Source: Babylonia areolata
Lineage: Eukaryota; Mollusca; Gastropoda; Neogastropoda; Buccinidae
Reading direction: 5' to 3'
DNA length: 64,000 bases
Assembly (NCBI RefSeq): GCF_041734735.1
Contig: NC_134883.1
Span: forward strand, 32,873,764 to 32,937,763
This document shows positions 24,431-33,780 of the stretch, one piece after another. The position numbers and the translations under genes are program-made. Each line of letters begins with the position of its first letter. The first letter of the stretch is position 1. The notes under the pieces were generated by a model. That model made no database searches and had not been told where the DNA came from. It saw only the letters and a list, made by a program, of their open reading frames with translations.

Positions 24431-24827
24431 TGAATGAGCTGCGCATTTCGCACTTAATTAACGAATCACATTTATCATCAAGACACCACAAATAGACAGA
24501 CAGGTTTATCACGAAAACCCAAGCTACAACAGCTATGATAATATCTCCAGCAACAGACGACACGCTGCTTTAAATCACTCAAAACATTGAGTGTGTGGGG
24601 GAGAGGGGCAGTGTGTTGGGAGGGGGGGGGGGAGAGAAACACACGAGAAAAATGGGATACGGGCAAAGTATTAACAAGGCCGGCCCCGGGTCAAACGGTC
24701 ACCACGGCTGAGTCACCACCTCCCCCGTCCATCAAAATCCCCTCCCTCCAACTCCCACCCCTCCCAATCCTCCTATTGATCGTTGAATCGCGTTCAATGC
24801 GGCAAAGCTTTTTGTTCTCATCGTACG

Positions 24828-24831
<4 letters not shown>

Positions 24832-24859
<28 letters not shown>

Positions 24860-25107
24860 ACTTCATGTTTCCTCTGCGGAACTAGTACCGTTACCGCCGG
24901 GTTCAAATCTGAAGGGAGGGTGGGGGAGGGTAGTGTTTTAGCCAACACCGTTCGTTCTGATTCCCTCGTTTTGTATCGTGTGTGTGACTTTCAATTTTCC
25001 TCTACGGACATACCATTATCGCCAGGTTCAAATCTGACGGCGGGGGAGGGGTGGCGGAGGGGTGGTACGGGGGGTGTTAGCCAACACCGTTCATTCTGAT
25101 TCCTCCG
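24832..25107. repeat. (GT)n and a 126-bp tandem duplication
   Basis: After (GT)n at 24832-24860, a unit runs GTGACTTCATGTTTCCTCTG, CCGCCGGGTTCAAATCTGA, a G-rich stretch, TTAGCCAACACCGTTCGTTC and TGATTCC. It is repeated from 24984 in a diverged form (GTGACTTTCAATTTTCCTCT and so on). The GGTTCAAATCTGA element inside each unit resembles a tRNA B-box, so the unit may derive from a SINE, but no A-box is visible. Confidence 0.85.
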
Positions 25108-25595
25108 GCTAGGTTTGTTGTTGTTGTTCTTTGTTTTGTTTGTTTCTTTGTTTCTATCTTTCTTTCTTTTTTTTTTCTTTTTTTTTTTTTACCCCGGCTG
25201 GTTACCCGTGTCTGCTGAATAACGGGTAGCTCATCCGTTGTGGGAAGCGGATCCCTACAGGGCGTGGGTAATGATTAGAAACAATGAGAGGAACGGAGAA
25301 ATAGAAAGATGAAGCGGTGCATGTTAAAACTGATCGAAAATCACAAAATGTCTGTTTAAATTGGTGCATCAATTACCTCCCTCCTTTCCGCACCAAAACT
25401 GGGTATGACGCAACAAAGAAAAGTGCAGTGAACTTCGACGCTGCAAAATATCTCGGTCCTGCTCATCTCTCACTGTCAATTTCAAGGGAACAATCCATTC
25501 GGATCTGTTCAGTCCGACGAGGCTTTGTTGTGTGTCGGTGCTTCTCTCTCTCTCTCTCTCTCTGAAGTTGTGTGTAAGTGTGTGTGCGCGCACTC

Positions 25596-25629
<34 letters not shown>

Positions 25630-26836
25630 TGTGAGTGTTGTAGCCAGGAAAGGACAGATTTACGAGGACAGGTCAATATATTTATACCGTGTATCGGGGG
25701 CAGTGGGACATGCAGAATGGGGAAGCTCTGAACAATCTGACTTATGACGGCATTATAGGTGATCGATGAACTCCGACAGAGCGAGTCAGAGAGAGAGAGA
25801 CATGCAGACAGACAGACAGACACTGAAACAGAGAGACACAGAAAGACAGATTCACAGAGAAAGAGATGAGGGATGGAAGGCTGGCAGGATGGAAGTGGAG
25901 AGGGTCGTACATAGAAGACGGGGGAAAGAGAGGGGAATCACAGAGAGAAAAAAACAACGGAGAGCGCGTGTGCAGTCATATGAATGCATTCTCTGTGTGT
26001 GTCTGTGCGTAAGTGTGTGTGGGAGTGTGTGTGTGTGTGTGTGTGTGCGTGCGTGCGTGAGTATGTGTGTGTGTGTGTGTGTGCTTGCGCGTATGTTTCT
26101 GTGTACGTATATGTTTGAGGGCGTGTGAGCATTCGTAGGTGCATGCGTATGTGTCTGTGCGCGCGCGTTTTTGTTTGTTTTTTGTTGTTGTTTTTTTCGG
26201 TTTAAATTTTTTGTCTTTATTGGTTTAAATAATCTTTAATTGTTCAACAGTATACGTGATTACAATGCAAACAAAGACAAAAAGAGCATTATACTGTGCG
26301 CACACGTTGCACTTCATTTTCAACATATTATTGTAATGAAAGATATTATCGTTTGTGTCGAATAACTTATTCACAAACAGTAAGTAAAGGAAAAAAACAA
26401 AGAAAATCACTTTCTGATTTCCGAGATACTCGATTTGTTATTAATTGCTTTATCTCATCTTTTTTCTTCTTTTTTTTTTTCTTTTTACTTTTTTTTTTTT
26501 TTTTTTATAACTCTCCCTTGGTCTCTTAACCATTTCGGTTTTTTGTTGTTGTTGTTGTTGTTTTGCGGGGTTGGGGGTTGGGGGGGGTGTTTGGTTAGTT
26601 GGTTGTTTTTTTTTTTTGTTTTTTGGTTGTTGTTTTTTGTATAAGAAAGAGACAGACATCAAGCGATCGAAGAAGAAGAAGGGGGGGGGAGGGGGGGGGG
26701 GGGTTCCAGGTGGGACAAATCGGTGCCAGAGAACACGGTCCCTCTTACACCAGAGCCGATACCGAAAACGATACTTCATCCCATGCAACTGATCCATGCC
26801 ATGCAACCTTTTGCCTCAGACGGCAAAACTATGTAT
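25108..26836. repeat. Microsatellite-rich DNA without a gene
   Basis: T-rich tract at 25150-25191, (CT)n at 25543-25563, (GT)n at 25597-25634, GACA/GA repeats at 25785-25865, long TG/TGCG DNA at 25996-26165, T-runs at 26460-26507, (GTT)n at 26542-26563, and G-runs at 26680-26703. Sequence between these is unassigned. Confidence 0.8.
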
Positions 26837-26957
26837 GCAGGTGTAACAACAGGCATCGCACAGGGTGGTAACGATCAATGCTGTGTGCGGCAGCGCTTGT
26901 TTGATAGGCGAGGACGGTGAAATACATACATGCTGTCCATCACCTGTATCGCACTGG
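26837..26957 (+). repeat. Left diverged direct repeat flanking the nuclease gene
   Basis: GCAGGTGTAACAACAGGCAT, GGTGGTAACGATCAATG, GGCGAGGACGGTGAAATA and CTGTCCATCAC pair with a similar series in the same order and orientation at 31377-31498. The best segments are about 80% alike by eye. I could not compute an alignment. Confidence 0.5.
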
Positions 26958-27017
26958 AAACAGATCTTGGGAAGGGAAGTAAAGTAAAGGGCACGGTTCA
27001 CCTCCCCCCCCCCACCC

Positions 27018-27257
27018 CTCTCTCTCTCTCTCTCTCTTTCGCGCGCGGGGTGTGTGTGTGTGTGTGTGTGTATGTGTGTGTGTGTGTGTATGTGTACAGA
27101 ATAGAATAGAAAAGAACAGAATGCATTCTAATGTCATGAAACCTTCAGGTTTATAAGAAACAAATAGTTTAATAAATAATCAGTTAACGTCATAAATTGG
27201 AACGGCATTCATAAACAATTTCCCCAACTGTCCCAAAATTGTGTGTGTGTGTGTGTA

Positions 27258-27304
<47 letters not shown>
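27018..27304. repeat. (CT)n, (GT)n and (GA)n microsatellites
   Basis: CT units at 27018-27038, GT units at 27050-27092, then GT-GA at 27240-27304. The array ends about 540 bp before the nuclease start codon. Confidence 0.95.
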
Positions 27305-27307
<3 letters not shown>

Positions 27308-27636
27308 CAATATAAATCACGACCAAAAGAAACAAGGTCCCTTGTGCTACGACCCCCGAAAATGAAACCGATACATCACATACATGCTGCCAGGCAGGCA
27401 GTCCATATAGTCCGAGAGCCGAGTCTATGTACAAGTACTAGAACGTTGTTTTCCATCATAAAGTTTTTTTCTTTGGTGATTCTGCTTCCTCAGGGTCTCT
27501 AGACTTCATATCAGTCGGGGGCCAACTTGTATCTTATGGGCATAATTTTTTCTGCTGGTTGAAATACACCAACCCCTCTCATGCAAGAATGATGACCGAG
27601 CGACTCATGGATGAGTCGACCTAGATTCGTGCAGGG

Positions 27637-27850
27637 GTGCTAATGCTATCAGCTTCTCTCGCAGTGATGTCACAGGCACAGAAATCTGCACAGCGCGGCC
27701 TGCTTCCCCCCTTCGTGATATATGGGCTCCGCTGGTTAAGGAACGCGCGCGCTAGCAGACGATGCTTCGCCACAACACACCTCCATGTACTAAAAACAAA
27801 AGAGTTGAGCGTCAAAATACATCATCACGGAAGGTCGCACGATGTCAGAG
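27637..27850 (+). other. Possible upstream coding segment of the nuclease gene, in a different frame
   Basis: An open frame 27637-27861 contains SQAQKSAQRGLLPPFVIYGL and LHVLKTKELSVKIHHHG. By eye this resembles a stretch that precedes the region covered here in related invertebrate proteins (a PPK/PPF-x-G-L block, then S/T-K-E-L and a small H/L-x-x-G motif). It overlaps the main frame's start in another frame. If real, an intron or a frame break separates the two. A stop in the main frame at 27806-27808 rules out simple extension. This is a recollection of pattern only and could be chance. Confidence 0.25.
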
Positions 27851-30800
27851 CAGGTGTGTGAACTACAGGATATTCCCACCATCAGGCGTCTCAGCAAAAC
27901 AGAAACCAAGTCCGATCATCTGACACTTGGTGATGTTGCAGTTCAACGGTACACGGGAAACAAGAAACCACTTATGCCAGAAGAACACTGCCTGCGACAT
28001 GTCCCATCTCTGGTCTTTCTTGCCACACGACAGGTTTCTCTCAACAGAATTGCAACTGAAGATCTGTCATTTTTCAAACAGGTACTCGGAGAAGATGCGG
28101 GACCCGAGTATGGAGGTTATAACACACAACGTGCCCGCAGTGCAGGACAACAACCCCAACCTAAGACAGATGTGGTGTACAGCCCATTCCTGGACATGAT
28201 CCCATCTGAGCCAGACACCATGAAGACAGCCATGGCTGAAGCCCAGTGTCTGACACAGCTCACTGGCCAGGAATGGACAATATTCACCAGTGACCAGCAG
28301 TTGTACAAAGAACTTGTCCACATCACATGGGTTGGCAAAGAACAGTTTCAGAAGTTTATCCCAAGACTTGGTGGTATGCACATGCTGATGAGTTTTGTTG
28401 GTGCTGTGGGGTACCTGATGGGAGGAAGCGGCATTGAAGACATACTTGGTTCAGCATTTGTGGGGGTGCCAAAAATGTTGACAGGGAAAAAATACCCACA
28501 AAATGTGAGAGCACTGAGACTTCTTGTTGAGGAGTTACTACGACCCATTCTCTCCAACACTGACGTGCACACCATGGCTGAACTTACGCAACGTCTCATG
28601 ACCAAAAGCACCCAGAGTAAAAACGCAAGACTTTGGGTTGAGTGCCTCATTGACCCAGTGTTCATTATGATGGCCTTTGTTCGGGCTGAGAGAGAAGCTG
28701 ACTGGACTCTTCACTTGTTTGCTGTGGAAAAGATGCTCCCCTACTTCTTTGCCTCTGGACACGTCAACTATGCTCGCTACGGTCTGTACTACTTCCGATC
28801 CATGCAGCGCCTACATCCAGCCGTCCTGAAGAGATTCATGGCTGGGGAACATGTCATGCACCATCAAGACGGCCTGTGGAATAGAGTTTGGTCAGATCTC
28901 TTCATTGAGACGACCTACATGCGCTATGGCCATGGGCCTTCAGGAATCATAGGCTCCACTCTCAATGAATCCACCCTTGCCATCTGGGCCTTTTCACAAA
29001 GTACGCTGACCCAGCTATTGAACGACCTCCAGGAAATCAAAGAAGGGGATGTTCAGACAGTTGTCAACACACACAAAGAAGAGCGTCACACACGCATCAA
29101 GGAGAATGCTGCTGACCGAGCAAAGATTCGAGAGACATTGTCTACCTGCATTGACATCCTGGACACCAGCAAACATCCTGACACAGGCCTCATCAACGTG
29201 TTTTCTGGCTGTGTCATTGATGACCCAACTGTCAATGTCCATGAGGCAGTAGAGATTGGTGCTGCAGAACAACAGGCGTTTGAGGGTGGATGGCCTGCCA
29301 GTTTCCATCTCAAGCTCACAAAGAAAGTGAAGAACATGGCTGCAGTCATGAAAGTGACTGCAAAACATGCTAAAGTGGACACTGCTATTGACACTGAGTT
29401 CATATATGCACGCGTTCTTGCCATTATGGCGACTTCCAGGGAATCCATTTCCATTGAGACTTTGTTTTCCCATGAACTAGCTCTTCAATCTACAGCCCTT
29501 TTTGATGAGAATGGTGACATGAGGACAACTAGCAAGGCTGCTCTGAAGAACAAAATACAGATTCTGTCTGGTGTTCGCAACCAAGAACCTCCCACTGTTG
29601 TCATCCTGGATGGCTGTGCAATTTTGTGGACAGTACCTTGGCCTGCAGCTCCAGTTAAAGTCTCGACTTTCATCACAGCCGCAGTTGCCACCATTTTGCG
29701 ACGAGTTCAGGCAGCACCAGTGTCACATGTGGTCTTCGACAGATACTACAAACTGAGCACAAAATCATGCTGTCGAACCGCCCGTCAGAAGGGGACTAGT
29801 CGTGTGTACAACCTGACTGAAGAGTCGCCTCTGCCACAGCAAAGTGTCATGCTGAAAGTCACAGCCAACAAGGAACAACTGATACAAATGATCGTACATC
29901 GGCTTTGCAGCATGCAGCCTCCACCAGGAACAGATGTTGTCATCACTGGGCCAGACCCACACCCCATACACATGGGGTCTGGACTTCAGCAAGACCCTCT
30001 GTATCATGAAGAAGCTGATGTGCTGATGGCGTTTCACGTCATCAACGAATCGTCATTTGGACAGAGGAACATCAGGGTTGTTTCTGATGACACCGATGTA
30101 CTCATCATCTTGGCACATCATCTCCACATGAAGACCAAAGGACTGTCCCAAAATATGACTCTGTCCATCGAGTCGTGCACATCCACACATAATGTCATAA
30201 GCGTCAACGACGTTATCAGACAGCATGCAACCATAATGCCTAATCTGCTGGCAGTTCATGCACTGACTGGTTGTGACACAGTTTCTTCCTTTGCTGGAAT
30301 TGGAAAGATGACAGTCCTCAAGAAGCTTGAAGTATTCTCTGGTGAACTGAAGCTTGGGAAGATGTCTGTACCTTTCCAGGAAATCTCTGAGTCATGCCTT
30401 CAGTTCACTAATCTGCTCTATGGGGACGAGTCAGGGGCCAATCTGAACACCGTTCGAGCCAACATTTTCAGGAAGAGGATTGCTGGAAAGAAACACATTC
30501 CCCCAAAACTGAGTAGCCTTCCTCCGACAATGGCAAGTTTTCAGGCCCACATCAAACGAGCACATTTTCAGGCTGTGCTGTGGCAAGCGGCAGGGGAGCC
30601 ATCTCCTCCTGATCTGGATCCTGTTGAGTACGGATGGCAGCTACACCAGTTAACACTCCACCCAGCCCTTGGACTTGATGCTCAGCTGCCAGCTCCTGAT
30701 GAAATTCTCAATTTGGTCAGATGCAGCTGTAAAACTGGGTGCAGCACAGTACAGTGCACCTGCACCAAAATGTCTGTTACATGTACAGCATTTTGCAAAT

Positions 30801-30868
30801 GCAGAGGAACAATTGCCTGCAATAATCCAATGACTGTCATTGCCCCGCCCTACTATGAGGATACATGA
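27842..30868 (+). CDS. Uncharacterised FEN1/XPG-like PIN nuclease with C-terminal CXC domain
   Basis: Predicted 1008-residue soluble protein in one exon; I see no signal peptide or membrane segment. Residues 585-835 resemble a FEN1/XPG PIN nuclease. VVILDG has D590, HVVFDR has D633 and is followed by K/R residues as in FEN1, HEEAD has E724 and D726, VVSDDTDVL has D750 and D752, and TGCDTVSSFAGIGK has D812 plus a GIG hairpin. These match the seven metal-binding acids of FEN1 in order. Residues 961-993 (C961, C963, C967, C972, C974, C981, C985, C987, C993) match a Tesmin/TSO1 CXC zinc domain, usually DNA-binding. Residues 150-380 carry conserved-looking blocks (SDQQLY, RLGGMHMLMSF, GGSG, NYARY, D352 and E356) of unknown role. 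The start ATG has A at -3; an in-frame stop at 27806 limits extension, though upstream exons are possible. Inference: a metal-dependent structure-specific nuclease of a family I believe is multi-copy in invertebrates and perhaps mobile. The frame is intact, so it is either recent or selected. Confidence 0.88.
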   Translation: MSEQVCELQDIPTIRRLSKTETKSDHLTLGDVAVQRYTGNKKPLMPEEHCLRHVPSLVFLATRQVSLNRIATEDLSFFKQVLGEDAGPEYGGYNTQRARSAGQQPQPKTDVVYSPFLDMIPSEPDTMKTAMAEAQCLTQLTGQEWTIFTSDQQLYKELVHITWVGKEQFQKFIPRLGGMHMLMSFVGAVGYLMGGSGIEDILGSAFVGVPKMLTGKKYPQNVRALRLLVEELLRPILSNTDVHTMAELTQRLMTKSTQSKNARLWVECLIDPVFIMMAFVRAEREADWTLHLFAVEKMLPYFFASGHVNYARYGLYYFRSMQRLHPAVLKRFMAGEHVMHHQDGLWNRVWSDLFIETTYMRYGHGPSGIIGSTLNESTLAIWAFSQSTLTQLLNDLQEIKEGDVQTVVNTHKEERHTRIKENAADRAKIRETLSTCIDILDTSKHPDTGLINVFSGCVIDDPTVNVHEAVEIGAAEQQAFEGGWPASFHLKLTKKVKNMAAVMKVTAKHAKVDTAIDTEFIYARVLAIMATSRESISIETLFSHELALQSTALFDENGDMRTTSKAALKNKIQILSGVRNQEPPTVVILDGCAILWTVPWPAAPVKVSTFITAAVATILRRVQAAPVSHVVFDRYYKLSTKSCCRTARQKGTSRVYNLTEESPLPQQSVMLKVTANKEQLIQMIVHRLCSMQPPPGTDVVITGPDPHPIHMGSGLQQDPLYHEEADVLMAFHVINESSFGQRNIRVVSDDTDVLIILAHHLHMKTKGLSQNMTLSIESCTSTHNVISVNDVIRQHATIMPNLLAVHALTGCDTVSSFAGIGKMTVLKKLEVFSGELKLGKMSVPFQEISESCLQFTNLLYGDESGANLNTVRANIFRKRIAGKKHIPPKLSSLPPTMASFQAHIKRAHFQAVLWQAAGEPSPPDLDPVEYGWQLHQLTLHPALGLDAQLPAPDEILNLVRCSCKTGCSTVQCTCTKMSVTCTAFCKCRGTIACNNPMTVIAPPYYEDT

Positions 30869-31376
30869 CCTGTCTTCAGACGCCCTTCAGCCACTATTGA
30901 TGTGAGAACTAGCAGCAGACACTGGTGAGTGTTCCAGTGTTTTCTCCCTGTTAAACAATTTAAGTGATTTTAATACAACGGTTTCAAGTGTTTTGCGGAT
31001 CAGCACATTATATGAAAACTAGATGGCGGCCATCTTTATTTCTCTAAAGTAGCCATTTTATCGAATATTTGATGTGTATTTCATCAAGTGTGATTACTTT
31101 TCTTTCATTGCATGCTATTTAACTAAGTTTGTACATTTTTTATGTCTTTAAATGCATGATACCCATCACAACATCTTTCACTCTAATTCAAATTGCGGCC
31201 ATCTTGGATTTTCACTTTTAGACAATAATGCCCAAAGTTTAGGGTATGGCCTCCATTAGATTTGAAATCAGCAATGAAAACTCAGTTAGAATCGCCAAAG
31301 AAAAAATCTTTATGACGCAAAACAAGCTTTTTCAGCGGGCGCTTGGACTAATAAGCCTCCGGTGGGGAACCTACCC
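30869..31376 (+). promoter_or_regulatory. Downstream region of the nuclease gene with two YY1-like motifs
   Basis: No canonical AATAAA was found, so the transcript end is unknown. AGATGGCGGCCATCT at 31021-31035 is a 6-bp inverted repeat around CGG and contains the YY1-like core ATGGCGGC. A second core in the other direction, GCGGCCATCTTGG, lies at 31195-31207. Sequence up to 31376 is otherwise unique A/T-rich DNA without a reading frame. Confidence 0.4.
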
Positions 31377-31498
31377 GCTGGGTGTACTAACACCACGCAT
31401 GGCACCAGCACTGAGCGGCAACGATAACTATCCAGGTGGAAGTGTTGGTGCTGGCGAGAACGGTGAAGTATGTAAGTTGTCCATCACATCGATAACTG
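31377..31498 (+). repeat. Right diverged direct repeat flanking the nuclease gene
   Basis: It contains GCTGGGTGTACTAACACCAC, GCATGGCACC, CGGCAACGATAAC, GGCGAGAACGGTGAAGTA and TTGTCCATCAC, matching 26837-26957 block by block. It is followed at once by a (GT)n array at 31503-31570. Confidence 0.5.
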
Positions 31499-31502
31499 TT
31501 AA

Positions 31503-31530
31503 TGTGTGTGTGTGCGTCCGTGTGTGTGCG

Positions 31531-31571
<41 letters not shown>

Positions 31572-31980
31572 TCGAGACAGATACACACAGAAAGAAACAG
31601 ACGGACAGAGAGTACATGGAATATGATTTAGAGTTTCTCATTACGCCCTTTTTTTTTTCCCCCTCCACGACCATTATTTCCACGATTTTCCTCGCTTTCC
31701 CCACTTTTCCGCTCACCCTTTACCTCACATCTTCTCTGGCGGTCCCCCACCCCCACCCCCCACCTTCCTCTCTGTCCTTTTATGTATCTATTTATCTATT
31801 TATTCATTTATCTATTCATTTATCTATTTAATATTTTGTTTTGGTTGATAGATTAGTTCATTTCTTTGGTGTCTGTTAGTGTGTTTTGTATCTTTTTTGT
31901 GTATGTGTGTGTTTGCCAGCGCGTGTGTGTATGTATGTGTATGTATGTGTGTGTACGAGGCGTGCGTGTGCACGCTCCTG
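31503..31980. repeat. (GT)n, (TATT)n and TG-rich DNA
   Basis: GT/GTCC units at 31503-31570, TTTATCTA-type tetranucleotides at 31783-31830, and TG/TATG repeats at 31900-31960. Confidence 0.9.
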
Positions 31981-33780
31981 TAAGTATAAACACGCGTGTG
32001 TGGGTGTGCACAATTTCGCTGAACGTGGTAACTCAGTAAAAAAAAAAATTGTACAGGACATCGCCCCTTCTACAGACAGCCAGGAATCTCCATGTCCCCC
32101 CCCAAAAAAAAACCCCTCCCCTCATCCTCCCACATCCTTGCAACACCAGATGGAACTCCCACCCTGAAAACTAGTCACACACGATCACTCTTCACAGTCA
32201 AAACGCCAGCCGTCGGAGGACGCAAACACAGACGAAGCAGCTGGCTGCACTCGTCCGTGGCGTTTTTGTTTTGCCACGGACGTGGTTCGATTCGGGGCAA
32301 ATAGTTGTTCCACAACACACACACACACACGGGAAAGGGCATAATACAGAATGACAATAATTTCTGTGCACTCGGAAACCCCCACCCCTTCATTTCCAGC
32401 GTGGTTGTTGTGAAAACCGAGACAGGAAAGGTCACAAGCTGATATGCGACAAGCGCAATGTGACACGCAATTTGACTGGCCACGGTACCGCTCTGTCGGA
32501 TATGAAAAAAAAAAGGAAGGGGGGTGTGGGGGGGGGGGGGGGGGACAGATGGTATGGTCCTCTCCCCTTAGGCTCCCTCATCACCACACCCTTCTCGCTT
32601 CCCCCCCACTGCCAAATGACAAAGGCTCACAGTCCATAGGCCCCTTTTACACAAAATGGAACTGCACAGATTTCACGTACTATATATAAAAACTCGTCTA
32701 TCTGCTAATTTTTCTAACATTTTTTCTTATTGTGATTTTCTTTCCTGCAAATTCATATTCCGTTGAAAACGCCACCCGCCTCAAAGAGAGGGAAATAACA
32801 AAGAACAAACTTAAGAACAAAAATCAAACGAAACAAATGAACACATCTCCATCCACGCAACCCACTTGAAAAAAGGAAGAAATCTGCAGATAATGATAAC
32901 GTAGTGCGAAAAAAGAAAGAGAGTGTGACTGTCTTGTCTTACAGCTGTGTTGCCGAGCACATTTCTTTCTAACCCTTTACTTCTCGACAAGGAAGCAGCT
33001 GCCATGATTTCAAGTTGAGAAAAGGAAGGCAATCACGACAACAGACAGCATTCATAAACATGCAGGGGGACAACTGGTGTATCATCTCCACCACCCACCC
33101 CACCCCACGTCCCCCACCACTCTCCCGCCACCCCTTTCAACTTATCTCTGTGGACTGGGAAATACAGCAGACGGAAAACTGTCCAGAACATCCGACAATT
33201 TTTTTTTTTTTTTTTTTGGCGCGTCATGGGCTTAGTTTATTTAACACTTTGGCTGTCTCCGTCGGATGGAGGAGGGCAAAATGTGTGACACAAAACTGAG
33301 ATGGATCATGCGTGCCTACAGGGCTACTTTACGTCAGAAACAAACCTCTTATTCCTGAAATTGTTGTTGTTGGAGGGGGGAAAAACTGGGAGAACACTGG
33401 CAGAAGAATTACAGGACGCGAATAGTTTGGGAACATGGAGAACATAGACATAGGTTAAAGATGTGCATACCAATGATCATTATCACCATTATCATTTTTC
33501 ACAAATAAAACCGGCTGATGAACAATAAATAATCGTATCATCACTTCTATACCACATTTCATCTCTCCAGATAATTTTCGGTTTACAACCAGCTTCCTGA
33601 ATAACTGGCGAATCCTTTTCCTCTGAGTCTGGCCTGCTTTGACTGACTAAGGTTTTCATTTGCTTTACAACTGAAGTATGTTTTCTTCACTTCACTGCTC
33701 CTGACACTACTGTTCACCATGACGTCAGTAAAGGCTGTAGAAAAAAATCTCTGTCAATACTTTTAAGAGTGTCTAACCCA
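31981..33780. other. Unassigned DNA
   Basis: No gene supported. It includes a perfect hairpin at 32252-32282, (CA)n at 32314-32330, a G-run at 32530-32545, a T-run at 33199-33217 and otherwise unique sequence. Confidence 0.5.
32252..32282. other. Perfect inverted repeat (10-bp arms, 11-nt loop)
   Basis: CGTCCGTGGC at 32252-32261 and GCCACGGACG at 32273-32282 are exact reverse complements around the T-rich loop GTTTTTGTTTT. No T-tail or gene end adjoins it, so a terminator role is not indicated. Confidence 0.85.

Noticed and set aside
26730-27400. Third copy of the left flank of the nuclease gene near 27335
   Set aside because: A few shared blocks (GGTCCCT, CCGAAAA, CGATAC) but no consistent alignment by eye.
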